From NCBI RefSeq assembly GCF_001665235.1, contig NZ_LZSC01000053.1, forward strand, positions 110,639 through 174,638: a stretch of 64,000 nucleotides of DNA, read 5' to 3'. Under the pieces are notes generated by a model. The model saw only the letters and a program-made list of their open reading frames with translations. It did no database searches and had not been told where the DNA came from. Every line of letters begins with the position of its first letter. The first letter of the stretch is position 1. Origin of the DNA: Mycobacterium sp. 1100029.7. Lineage in GTDB: Bacteria > Actinomycetota > Actinomycetes > Mycobacteriales > Mycobacteriaceae. Positions 44,665 to 52,563 of the stretch are shown piece by piece. A program made the position numbers and the translations under genes.

Positions 44665-45106
44665 CCCGCCCACGACATCCATCTGCCACAACTCCATTGC
44701 AGCGCCGCTCCCACCGCTTCCACTTACGCAAGCGCCGAATTCGCACACCGGGGGCGATCATCCCGGCCCGCACCAGGGCCCGATACACCGCCGACTCCAC
44801 CCCCGGCGACACCTTGCGCTTGGCCAACTCGAACACCAGCCGCCGCGGCCCCCAATACGGACGCAAGCGCCGCAACTCCAACACCGCCACCTCAACGCCC
44901 GCCAGCATCTGATGCGGACACACCACCGGCCGATGCGACCGGTCCACCAACCCATCCAGGCCTTCGGCCTCATAACGGGCCAGCCACCGGTGCAGCGTCT
45001 GACGAGCCACCCCGGTCTTTTCCGCGGCTTGGGACACCGTCAACCCGTCACCAATCACCGCCATTACGGCCTGATACCGCTGCTCAGCCACGCTCAACTC
45101 CCTCAT
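44665..45106 (-). pseudogene. Truncated IS481-type transposase
   Basis: ATG 45106 opens a transposase with two N-terminal HTH units (LTVSQAAEKTGVARQTLHRWLARYEAEGLDGLVDRSHRP; LRRLRPYWGPRRLVFELAKR) and RKWKRWER, typical of IS481. A one-base frameshift near 44705 then leads to AMELWQMDVVGGF, the start of the DDE domain with its first Asp. There the sequence breaks off into the TIR remnant, so the second Asp and Glu and the element's far end are absent. It cannot transpose on its own. Confidence 0.82.
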
Positions 45107-45114
45107 CTAGGGAG

Positions 45115-45201
45115 TGTCAAGGATCAACCGAAGTAACTGTCAACCATCAGCCAAAACACTGTCACCCATCACCCGAAGACAAAATGTCACCCATCAGCCG
45201 A
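45115..45201. repeat. IS481-type element end with four iterons
   Basis: Four 17-bp direct repeats of the form TGTCAaCCATCAgCCgA start at 45115, 45138, 45160 and 45185, at 22-25 bp spacing (about two helical turns). The outermost copy is TGTCACCCATCAGCCGA. They lie just upstream of the transposase start, as expected for transposase-binding sites at the left end. The partner end is missing. Confidence 0.75.
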
Positions 45202-45218
45202 CGTCATACACGAAATAT

Positions 45219-45295
45219 GGTGGGGCGGGCGGGGCTCGAACCCGCGACCAACGGATTATGAGTCCGCGGCTCTAACCGACTGAGCTACCGCCCCC
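45219..45295 (-). tRNA. tRNA with CAT anticodon (Met elongator or Ile2)
   Basis: 77 nt. Acceptor GGGGCGG (45289-45295) pairs with CCGCCCC, then discriminator A and encoded CCA ending at 45219. The anticodon loop is CTCATAA in stem GCGGA/TCCGT. The T arm is GCGGG-TTCGAGC-CCCGC. CAT may be elongator Met or, after lysidine modification, Ile(AUA); sequence alone does not decide. Its 3' end faces the accessory island. Confidence 0.93.
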
Positions 45296-45352
45296 GGTGG
45301 TTAACGGGTTCGACCATAGCCCCAACTCCCACCCCACGCCGATGCCGTGGTC

Positions 45353-45568
45353 CTAATCGGCGCCGCGTCGCGTCTGCTGTTGCAACGCATCGATGAGCTC
45401 CGAGGCCTGCGCCTTCGTCAGGTCTTCGGGCACATCGCGGTTGGCCTCCTGGGCCAGCGTGTGCAGATAACTACGCTGCGGGCCCGTCATCGGCTCATCG
45501 CCGGTGACCCACTCGGACGTGTCTTTCTCGGGGTTTTCCTGCGGCGCGGATTTCGTGTTGTTAGTCAT
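45353..45568 (-). CDS. DUF3072 protein
   Basis: 71 residues, with the DUF3072 core MTGPQRSYLHTLAQEANRDVPEDLTKAQASELIDALQQQT. Soluble and highly charged. This domain is common in actinobacteria and unassigned. It marks the return to conserved core genes after the tRNA. Confidence 0.85.
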   Translation of the reverse strand: MTNNTKSAPQENPEKDTSEWVTGDEPMTGPQRSYLHTLAQEANRDVPEDLTKAQASELIDALQQQTRRGAD

Positions 45569-45607
45569 GGACGACGGAGTAACCGTCGCACGTATGTTCG
45601 AAACATG

Positions 45608-46468
45608 TCAGCTGAACACCGTCTGACCATCGGCATCGAGCAGGTAAATCTCGGTGCCTTCCGTAACCCGGGGCGCGTCACCGCCGAGCGCGACAGCGAC
45701 CTTATTACTGGCGTTGCGCATGACATCGAGCGTGATCTCGACGGCCTCGGCTTCGGAGAACCGGGCGCGCACCTCGGCGACAACGTCGGCGTCGAGGTGC
45801 GCCGGCGTCCAAATTAACGCATCGGCATACCGCAGCGCTGCTTTTGCGCGATCGTCGATCTGCGTCGAGTGCTCGAACTGCGCGACGTCGTCGTACAGCG
45901 TCTCCGAACCTCCGGCGTCCAGCGCCCTGCTCTCGCGCACCGACTTGCACAGCCGGCAATTGTGCGCGGCCGCCCCGCGTAGCCGCACCAGCTCGGAGGT
46001 CACCGGATCCAGCGCACGCATGGCCCCAACCGTCGGCAAGAAGTCGTTGAACACCACATCCGACGGATCCGTCGCGTGATCCCACCGCACCGGCCCGCAC
46101 GTCCAGTCCAGGAAACCTGCGCCGACGCCGAGCGCCTCCAGCCCGGCGCGCACACGCGGCACAAAGTCGGCGATGTACATCGCCACCACGACACTAAAAG
46201 TGCTGTCCCCCAACGCCTTGAACAACCCAGACCGCTGCCCGGCGGTAATCGCCGACACGTCGGCACTGAACTGCTCGGCGAATTCGACGACGGTCGCCTC
46301 GGGCTCCGACTGGGCCGAGTCCACGGCGACCTCGACGGGCAACGCGGGCAGCGACATCGTCTGCGCGCATACCCGGCGCACCAAGCCGGCCACCCGAGCG
46401 TCTTCACCAGGTGACAGGGCTACCAACCGCGTCAGCAAATCTTCTCGAACTGAAACCGGAGTCGCCAT
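45608..46468 (-). CDS. Carboxymuconolactone decarboxylase/AhpD-like protein
   Basis: 286 residues, corresponding to M. tuberculosis Rv2313c by order and size. The C-terminal CMD-like half contains LRGAAAHNCRLCKSVRESRALD, a CxxC pair like the redox pair of AhpD, but without the His that follows it in classic AhpD. A peroxidase or electron-transfer role is possible but unproven. ATG 46468. It lies 16 bases downstream of pmbA on the same strand. Confidence 0.82.
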   Translation of the reverse strand: MATPVSVREDLLTRLVALSPGEDARVAGLVRRVCAQTMSLPALPVEVAVDSAQSEPEATVVEFAEQFSADVSAITAGQRSGLFKALGDSTFSVVVAMYIADFVPRVRAGLEALGVGAGFLDWTCGPVRWDHATDPSDVVFNDFLPTVGAMRALDPVTSELVRLRGAAAHNCRLCKSVRESRALDAGGSETLYDDVAQFEHSTQIDDRAKAALRYADALIWTPAHLDADVVAEVRARFSEAEAVEITLDVMRNASNKVAVALGGDAPRVTEGTEIYLLDADGQTVFS

Positions 46469-46484
46469 CCCCGATACGTTACGA

Positions 46485-47858
46485 CTACTGCGCCTGACTC
46501 ACCGAGGACATATGGAAATCGGGAATCCGCAGCGACGGCATGGCCGCCCGGGTGGCCCAATCACCCCACTCGCGCGGCAGGGTCTTCTCGCTCACCCCGG
46601 CCTCGGTCGTGCGCCGCAGCAGATCCAGCGGGCTCTCGTTGAAGCGGAAGTTGTTGATGGCCGCGGTCACCTCACCGTCCTCGATCAGGTACACCCCGTC
46701 GCGGGTCAGCCCGGTCAACAACATCGTCGTCGGATCGACCTCGCGGATGTACCAGAGCGTGGTCAGCAGCAGGCCGCGCTCGGTGCCCGCGATCATGTCC
46801 GCCAGATCCTTGGGGCCGCCGGTCATCACCAGGTTGTCCGCCGCGACCGCGACCGGAGCGTCGAACTTGGCGGCCGTGGCCCGCGGATACGCCAGCGCGT
46901 TGATCACGCCGTCGCGGATCCAGTCGACCTGGCTGATCTCCATGCCGTTGTCGAACACCGACACCGTCTCCGAGGAACTGCTCGCCGTCACGAACGGTGT
47001 ACACAGCAGCCCGGGCGCCATCGGGTCGGAGAACAACGTCAGCGGCAGGTCGGTGAGCCGCTCCCCCACCCGGGTCCCGCCGCCGGGCGCCGACAACGCG
47101 GTACGGCCCTCCTGCGCGCCCCGGCCGGCCATCGACCAGCCCAGGTAGATCATCATGTCGGCCACCGCCGACGGCGGCATGATCGTCTCGTACCGACCGG
47201 CCGGCAAATCGACGGTGCGCTCGGCCCAGCCCAGCCGCATCGACAGGTCTTCGAGCATCGAATCCGTCGGCACGCCAACGAAATCGGCGGTTCCGATACC
47301 GGCCCACGCGCTGGCGGCACCACGCTTGCCGTTGATCTCCACCGCACCGGTCGGCTGCGTGAAGCGGCGCCGCAGCCCCGTCGACGACGCCAGGAACGTC
47401 GTCGAAACGCTGTGATGTGCAAAGCCATACAACCGGTCCGTGCCGGCGAAGCCGCGGCTGAGCGAACCGGCGACCTCGGCGAATACCTCGGGCCCGGTAC
47501 CGGGCACCGGCGCATCCCATTCGGCGGGCACCCCGGAATCGGCCAGCAGCGGCGCGGAATCGCCGGCTTCCGGTGCGGCCTGCGCCGCGTCTTGCGAGGC
47601 TTCCACCAGTCCCGGAATCACTCGCGGGTCGACTTCGGCGGAGACGACGGTGCCGATGTGCGCGCTGCCGCCGCGGCGCACGATCGAGATGATCGTCATG
47701 TTGCGGCTGACCGAAACCCCGTTGGTGGTCATCGAATTGCCGGCCCACCGCAGCGTCGCCTCGACCTTGTCGGTGACCAACACGATGGTCTCGTCGGCAC
47801 GCCCCAGTTTCGTGGCCTCGTCCAGGACGAGGTTGACGACATGCTGCGCGGTTATCAT
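46485..47858 (-). CDS. pmbA: PmbA/TldE-family protease subunit
   Basis: 457 residues, the same length as I recall for Rv2314c. Non-metal partner (TldE/PmbA) of the TldD/TldE heterodimeric metalloprotease that trims unfolded or microcin-like peptides. Sequence marks: TNGVSVSRNMTIISIVRRGGSAH, FLASSTGLRRRFTQPTG, TRDGVYLIEDGEVTAAINNFRFNESPLDLL. No HExxxH is present, as expected for this subunit. ATG 47858 overlaps the tldD stop by four bases. Confidence 0.92.
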   Translation of the reverse strand: MITAQHVVNLVLDEATKLGRADETIVLVTDKVEATLRWAGNSMTTNGVSVSRNMTIISIVRRGGSAHIGTVVSAEVDPRVIPGLVEASQDAAQAAPEAGDSAPLLADSGVPAEWDAPVPGTGPEVFAEVAGSLSRGFAGTDRLYGFAHHSVSTTFLASSTGLRRRFTQPTGAVEINGKRGAASAWAGIGTADFVGVPTDSMLEDLSMRLGWAERTVDLPAGRYETIMPPSAVADMMIYLGWSMAGRGAQEGRTALSAPGGGTRVGERLTDLPLTLFSDPMAPGLLCTPFVTASSSSETVSVFDNGMEISQVDWIRDGVINALAYPRATAAKFDAPVAVAADNLVMTGGPKDLADMIAGTERGLLLTTLWYIREVDPTTMLLTGLTRDGVYLIEDGEVTAAINNFRFNESPLDLLRRTTEAGVSEKTLPREWGDWATRAAMPSLRIPDFHMSSVSQAQ

Positions 47859-49372
47859 CGGCCCCCCTCGGCGCGGGTGTTGAGCACGTTGACGCCGCGG
47901 AACAACGCCGACGGGCAGCCGTGGCTGACCGCGGCCACCTGCCCGGGCTGGGCCTTGCCGCAGTTGAACGCGCCACCCAACCGCCACGTCGACGGCCCAC
48001 CGACGGCCTCCATCGAATTCCAGAAGTCGGTCGTCGTGGCCTGATAGGCCACGTCACGCAGCTGGCCGTCCAGACGGCCGTCGCGGATCCGGAAGAAGCG
48101 CTGACCGGTGAACTGAAAGTTGTACCGCTGCATGTCGATTGACCACGACTTGTCACCGACGATGTAGATGCCGTTCTCGACGCGGCTGAACAGATCCTCG
48201 GTGGACAAGTTGTCGGTGCCGGGCTGCAGCGACACGTTGGCCATCCGCTGGATCGGTACGTGATGCGGCGAGTCGGCATGCGAGCACCCATTGGAGCGCG
48301 GCTGCCCCAGCCGCGGCGCGAACACCCGATCCAGCTGATAGCCGACGAAGATGCCGTCGCGCACCAGATCCCAACTCTGCGACGCAACACCCTCGTCGTC
48401 GTAACCGACACTGGCCAAACCGAATTCGACGGTCCGGTCGGCGGTCACATTCATCACCGGCGACCCGTAACGCATCTTCCCGAGCTTGTCCGGCGTGGCG
48501 AACGACGTCCCGGCATACGCTGCCTCGTAGCCGATCGCCCGATCGTATTCGGTTGCGTGGCCGATGGATTCGTGGATGGTCAACCACAGGTTGGTCGGAT
48601 CGATCACCAGGTCGGTGGGTCCCGGGTTCACACTGGGCGACTTGACCTTCTCGGCCAGCAGCGCCGGCAACTGGGCGAGCTCGTCGGTCCAATTCCACAC
48701 GTCGTCATTGGCCAGCACCTCCCAGCCGCGGCCCATCGGCGGCACCAATGTGCGCATCGAGTCGAAACTGCCCGCCGCGGCGTCCACGGTCACCGCCTCC
48801 AGCATCGGCATCAGCCGCACCCGCTGCTGGGTGATCGCGGACCCGAACGTGTCGGCGTAGAACGTCTGCTCCTTGACCGCGGTCAGGCCGGCCGAGACGT
48901 GGTCGATGCCGTCGGATCCGAGCAGCCGCGCGGAGTACTCCTCGAGCACGCCGATCTTGTCGGCCGCGGACACCTCGAACGGGTCGATCTCATAACTCGA
49001 CACCCAGGTGGCGTCGGCATACACCGGCTCGGGTGCCAGCTCGACGCGTTCGGTGTTCAGCGCCGCCAGCGTGGTGGCCACCCGCACGGCCCGACGCGCG
49101 GTGTCGGCCGCGATCGACGGCGCCAGCTCGGCGTGTGATGCGAAACCCCAGGTGCCCTCGACGATGACCCGCACCGCCAGTCCGACCTCGCGGCTGATGA
49201 CGGCGGTCTCGAGCTCGCCGTCGCGCAGCTGGATGATCTCGGTGGTGATGCGCTGAATGCGCAGGTCGGCGTAGCTGGCCCCGGCTGTCGTCGCCGCCGA
49301 CAGCGCAGCTTCGGCGAGCTCATGTCGCGGCAGGGCCAGGAAGTCGGCATCGATCCCCCGATTCGGTGTCAC
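47855..49372 (-). CDS. tldD: TldD-family zinc metalloprotease subunit
   Basis: 505 residues, matching Rv2315c in length and order. The HExxxH zinc site is HESIGH within LWLTIHESIGHATEYDRA. C-terminal GGAFNCGKAQPGQ and GCPSALFRGVNVL are typical. It forms the protease with PmbA encoded by the overlapping downstream gene. GTG 49372 gives the family N-terminus. Divergent from uspA. Confidence 0.93.
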   Translation of the reverse strand: MTPNRGIDADFLALPRHELAEAALSAATTAGASYADLRIQRITTEIIQLRDGELETAVISREVGLAVRVIVEGTWGFASHAELAPSIAADTARRAVRVATTLAALNTERVELAPEPVYADATWVSSYEIDPFEVSAADKIGVLEEYSARLLGSDGIDHVSAGLTAVKEQTFYADTFGSAITQQRVRLMPMLEAVTVDAAAGSFDSMRTLVPPMGRGWEVLANDDVWNWTDELAQLPALLAEKVKSPSVNPGPTDLVIDPTNLWLTIHESIGHATEYDRAIGYEAAYAGTSFATPDKLGKMRYGSPVMNVTADRTVEFGLASVGYDDEGVASQSWDLVRDGIFVGYQLDRVFAPRLGQPRSNGCSHADSPHHVPIQRMANVSLQPGTDNLSTEDLFSRVENGIYIVGDKSWSIDMQRYNFQFTGQRFFRIRDGRLDGQLRDVAYQATTTDFWNSMEAVGGPSTWRLGGAFNCGKAQPGQVAAVSHGCPSALFRGVNVLNTRAEGGR

Positions 49373-49431
49373 CGCTCCACCGTATCGACAGTGCACTCCA
49401 AACCCGTGCCGAGCCCGCTTTAATTACCTGC

Positions 49432-50316
49432 ATGGCCAGCGCCGCCCGCAGGAGTCAGCCGCGATCCAGCGCGCTGGCCTATGGGCTGCTGGCTCCCAGC
49501 CTGTTCGGCGTCGTCACGTTCCTGCTGCTGCCCATCCTCGTGGTGATCTGGCTCAGCCTGTACCGCTGGGATCTGCTGGGCCCGCTGCGCTTTGTGGGCC
49601 TGGACAACTGGCGCTCGGTGCTGGCCGATGGCGACTTCGGCAACTCATTGGTCGTCACGGCGATCTTCGTGGCGATCGTGGTCCCGACGCAGACCGTGCT
49701 CGGCCTGGCGGCGGCCGGCATGCTGGCGCGGCTGCTTCCGGGCACGGGTGTGTTCCGCACGATCTTCGTGCTGCCGTGGATCTGTGCGCCGCTGGCGATC
49801 GCCGTGTTGTGGCGCTGGATTCTGGCTCCGACCGACGGCGCGATCGCGACGATGCTGGGCCACGACATCGAGTGGCTCTCCGATCCCACCTTCGCGCTGC
49901 CGCTGGTGTCGGCGGTGGTGGTGTGGATGAACGTGGGGTACAACTCGCTGTCGTTTCTGGCCGGGCTGCTCGCGATCCCGAAGGACATCTACGCCGCCGC
50001 CAGCACCGACGGGGCGAACGCGTGGCAACGATTTTGGCGCATTACGCTGCCGATGCTGCGCCCGACGATGTTCTTCGTACTGGTCACCGGGATCGTCAGT
50101 ACCGCACAGGTTTTCGACACCGTGTACGCGTTGACCGACGGCGGACCCGGCGGCAGCACCGATCTGGTCGCACACCGCATCTACTCCGAGGCGTTCGGTT
50201 CGGCGGCCATTGGCCGCGCCTCGGTGATGGCGGTGGTGCTGTTCGTCATCCTGGTCGGCATCACGATCGTCCAGCATCTGTATTTCCGACGGCGGATCAC
50301 CTATGACCTCGTCTAG
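49432..50316 (+). CDS. uspA: ABC sugar transporter permease UspA
   Basis: 294 residues with six transmembrane segments and the MalF-type EAA loop (DIYAAASTDGANAWQRFWRITLPMLRP). It corresponds to Rv2316. With UspB it forms the membrane channel of the UspABC importer. It overlaps uspB by 14 bases. No ATPase gene belongs to the operon, so a shared ATPase must energise it. Confidence 0.92.
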   Translation: MASAARRSQPRSSALAYGLLAPSLFGVVTFLLLPILVVIWLSLYRWDLLGPLRFVGLDNWRSVLADGDFGNSLVVTAIFVAIVVPTQTVLGLAAAGMLARLLPGTGVFRTIFVLPWICAPLAIAVLWRWILAPTDGAIATMLGHDIEWLSDPTFALPLVSAVVVWMNVGYNSLSFLAGLLAIPKDIYAAASTDGANAWQRFWRITLPMLRPTMFFVLVTGIVSTAQVFDTVYALTDGGPGGSTDLVAHRIYSEAFGSAAIGRASVMAVVLFVILVGITIVQHLYFRRRITYDLV

Positions 50317-51127
50317 CCGCCTCTGGAACGCGATGGTCTATGCCGGCCTGGCGGTGGGCGCGCTGATCACCTTGCTGCCCTTCGCCCTTGGCCTGCTGAC
50401 GTCGTTCACGTCGGCGCGCCAGTTCGCGACGGACACACCGCTGCAATTGCCGCACCCGCCGACCCTGGCCAACTACGGCGATCTGGCCGGCGCCGGGTTC
50501 GGCCGCGCCGCGGCGGTGACGGCGTTGATGACGGCGGTCATTCTGGTGGGCCAGATGACCTTTTCGGTGTTGGCCGGTTATGCGTTCGCGCGCCTGGAGT
50601 TCACCGGCCGCGACGTGTTGTTCTGGGTGTATATCGCGACGTTGATGGTGCCCGGGACGGTCACGGTGGTGCCGCTGTATCTGATGATGGCCCAGGCCGG
50701 ACTACGCAACACGTTCTGGGCGTTGGTGTTGCCGTTCATGTTCGGCTCCCCGTACGCGATCTTCCTGCTGCGCGAGCACTTTCGGCTGATCCCCGACGAC
50801 CTGATCAACGCCGCACGCCTCGACGGCGCCAATACCCTCGACGTGATCACGCATGTGGTGATCCCGTCCAGCCGGCCGGTGCTGGCGACGCTGACGCTGA
50901 TCACCGTGGTCTCGCAGTGGAATAACTTCATGTGGCCGTTGGTGATCACCAGCGGCCACAAGTGGCGGGTGCTCACGGTGGCGACGGCCGATCTGCAGTC
51001 GCGCTTCAACTCGCAATGGACGCTGGTGATGGCGGCGACGACGATCGCGATCGTGCCGCTGGCGCTGCTGTTCATCGCGTCGCAGCGACACATCGTCTCC
51101 TCGCTCGTCCTGTCGGGTGTCAAGTGA
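50303..51127 (+). CDS. uspB: ABC sugar transporter permease UspB
   Basis: 274 residues, equal to Rv2317. Six transmembrane helices and the MalG-type EAA loop (DDLINAARLDGANTLDVITHVVIPSSRP). ATG 50303 lies inside the end of uspA; its TGA overlaps the uspC GTG (GTGA), so the three genes are translationally linked. Confidence 0.93.
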   Translation: MTSSSRLWNAMVYAGLAVGALITLLPFALGLLTSFTSARQFATDTPLQLPHPPTLANYGDLAGAGFGRAAAVTALMTAVILVGQMTFSVLAGYAFARLEFTGRDVLFWVYIATLMVPGTVTVVPLYLMMAQAGLRNTFWALVLPFMFGSPYAIFLLREHFRLIPDDLINAARLDGANTLDVITHVVIPSSRPVLATLTLITVVSQWNNFMWPLVITSGHKWRVLTVATADLQSRFNSQWTLVMAATTIAIVPLALLFIASQRHIVSSLVLSGVK

Positions 51128-52461
51128 GCCGGCCCCGGTTTTCCACCCTGGCCGCCGGTGCGCTGGGGATGGTTGCGGTGCTATTGGCCGCAATTGCGAT
51201 GCTGCTGAACTACTCCGGCGAACCGCACGGCGACAAGATCGTCGTCCGGGTACGCATGTGGGACGCGTCCCTGTCCGACGCCTACCGGCAATCGTTCGCG
51301 GCGTTCCAGCGCGCGCATCCCGACATCGAGGTGCGGATCGACATGGTGGCGTACTCGACGTACTTCAACACCCTGCGCACCGACGTCGCCGGCGGCAGCG
51401 CCGACGACATCTTCTGGCTGTCCAATGCCTACCTCGCGGCCTACGCCGACAACGGCCGACTGCTGAACATCGGCAAAATGTCGACCCCGGAGGCGATTTC
51501 GGATTGGGAACCCGCGGTGGTCGACCAGTTCACCCGCGGCGGGTCGCTGTGGGGCGTGCCGCAGCTGACCGACGGCGGGATCGCGGTGTACTACAACGCC
51601 GATCTCCTTGACGCCGCCGGAATCACACCCGACCAGCTGAACACGCTGCGCTGGGATCCGCACGGCGCCGACACGCTACGTCCGTTGACGGCGCGGCTAA
51701 CCCTCGACGTCAACGGTAATGCCTCGGGCACAGCCGGTTTCGACCCGGGCCGGATTCGGCAGTGGGGCTACAACGCGGCCAACGACGCGCAGGCGATCTA
51801 CCTCAACTACATCGGCTCGGCGGGCGGGATCTTCCAGCGCGGCGACGAGTTCGCGTTCGACAATCCCGGCGCCATCGCGGCGTTCCGCTACCTCGTCGGC
51901 CTGATCAACGACGACCACGTCGCACCGCCCGCCTCGGACACCAACACCAACGGCGACTTCTCCCGCAACCAATTTCTGGCCGGCCGGATGGCGCTGTTCC
52001 AGTCCGGCACCTACAACCTCGCGTCGATCGCACGCGACGCGCGATTCCGCTGGGGAGTCGCCCTGCTACCGATCGGTCCGGCGGGTCGCGTCAGCGTCAC
52101 CAACGGCATTGCCGCCGCGGGTAATTCGGCGACCAAGCATCCCGACGCGGTGCGCCAGGTGCTGGCCTGGATGGGCAGCAACGAGGGCAACGCCTATCTG
52201 GGCGCGCAGGGCGCGGCGATCCCGGCGGTGCGCTCAGCCCAGCGGGTTTACTTCAACTACTGGGCCCAGCGTGGCGTCGACGTCACACCGTTCTTCACCG
52301 TCTTGGAGGGCCCGCGCATCCCGGCGCCGGGCGGCGCCGGTTTCGCCGCCGGAAACACCGCACTGCAAGGCTATTTCGACGAGATGTTCCTGGGCCGCGG
52401 CGACGTCGCCACCACGCTCAAGCAGGCGCAAGCCGCGGCCAACGCCGCGGCACAGCGTTAA
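51124..52461 (+). CDS. uspC: ABC sugar-binding lipoprotein/protein UspC
   Basis: 445 residues, corresponding to Rv2318. A membrane-anchoring N-terminus (LAAGALGMVAVLLAAIAMLL) precedes an extracytoplasmic solute-binding domain (IVVRVRMWDASLSDAYRQSF; WGVPQLTDGGIAVYYNADLLDAAG; MALFQSGTYNLASIA). M. tuberculosis UspC is reported to bind amino sugars, which suggests recovery of cell-wall-derived or host amino sugars. GTG 51124 overlaps the uspB stop. Confidence 0.92.
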   Translation: MSRPRFSTLAAGALGMVAVLLAAIAMLLNYSGEPHGDKIVVRVRMWDASLSDAYRQSFAAFQRAHPDIEVRIDMVAYSTYFNTLRTDVAGGSADDIFWLSNAYLAAYADNGRLLNIGKMSTPEAISDWEPAVVDQFTRGGSLWGVPQLTDGGIAVYYNADLLDAAGITPDQLNTLRWDPHGADTLRPLTARLTLDVNGNASGTAGFDPGRIRQWGYNAANDAQAIYLNYIGSAGGIFQRGDEFAFDNPGAIAAFRYLVGLINDDHVAPPASDTNTNGDFSRNQFLAGRMALFQSGTYNLASIARDARFRWGVALLPIGPAGRVSVTNGIAAAGNSATKHPDAVRQVLAWMGSNEGNAYLGAQGAAIPAVRSAQRVYFNYWAQRGVDVTPFFTVLEGPRIPAPGGAGFAAGNTALQGYFDEMFLGRGDVATTLKQAQAAANAAAQR

Positions 52462-52476
52462 CGATCCGCCGGCTGA

Positions 52477-52563
52477 CACGCTGGCGTGACGTTCGACGCT
52501 CACCGCCACGCTGGGGTGACGTTCGGCGGCAGCGGGAACCGCTAGGGTCGCGGGAACCGCTAG
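52477..52563. repeat. Short direct repeats between convergent uspC and rocE
   Basis: CACGCTGGCGTGACGTTCG at 52477-52495 recurs at 52507-52525 with one change (30-bp period). GCGGGAACCGCTAG at 52532-52545 recurs exactly at 52550-52563 (18-bp period), ending next to the rocE stop codon. Confidence 0.65.

Noticed and set aside
44490..44723. Minus-strand frame with VYIDDVHGYQAPD read as a separate small gene
   Set aside because: Its first half is out-of-frame transposase; its second half is the middle of the frameshifted TIR domain.
36000..45300. Direct repeat of the tRNA 3' end as a second attachment site for the island
   Set aside because: Scanning by eye found no second copy of the tRNA T-arm/acceptor sequence in this interval; a computed search would be needed to exclude a diverged one.
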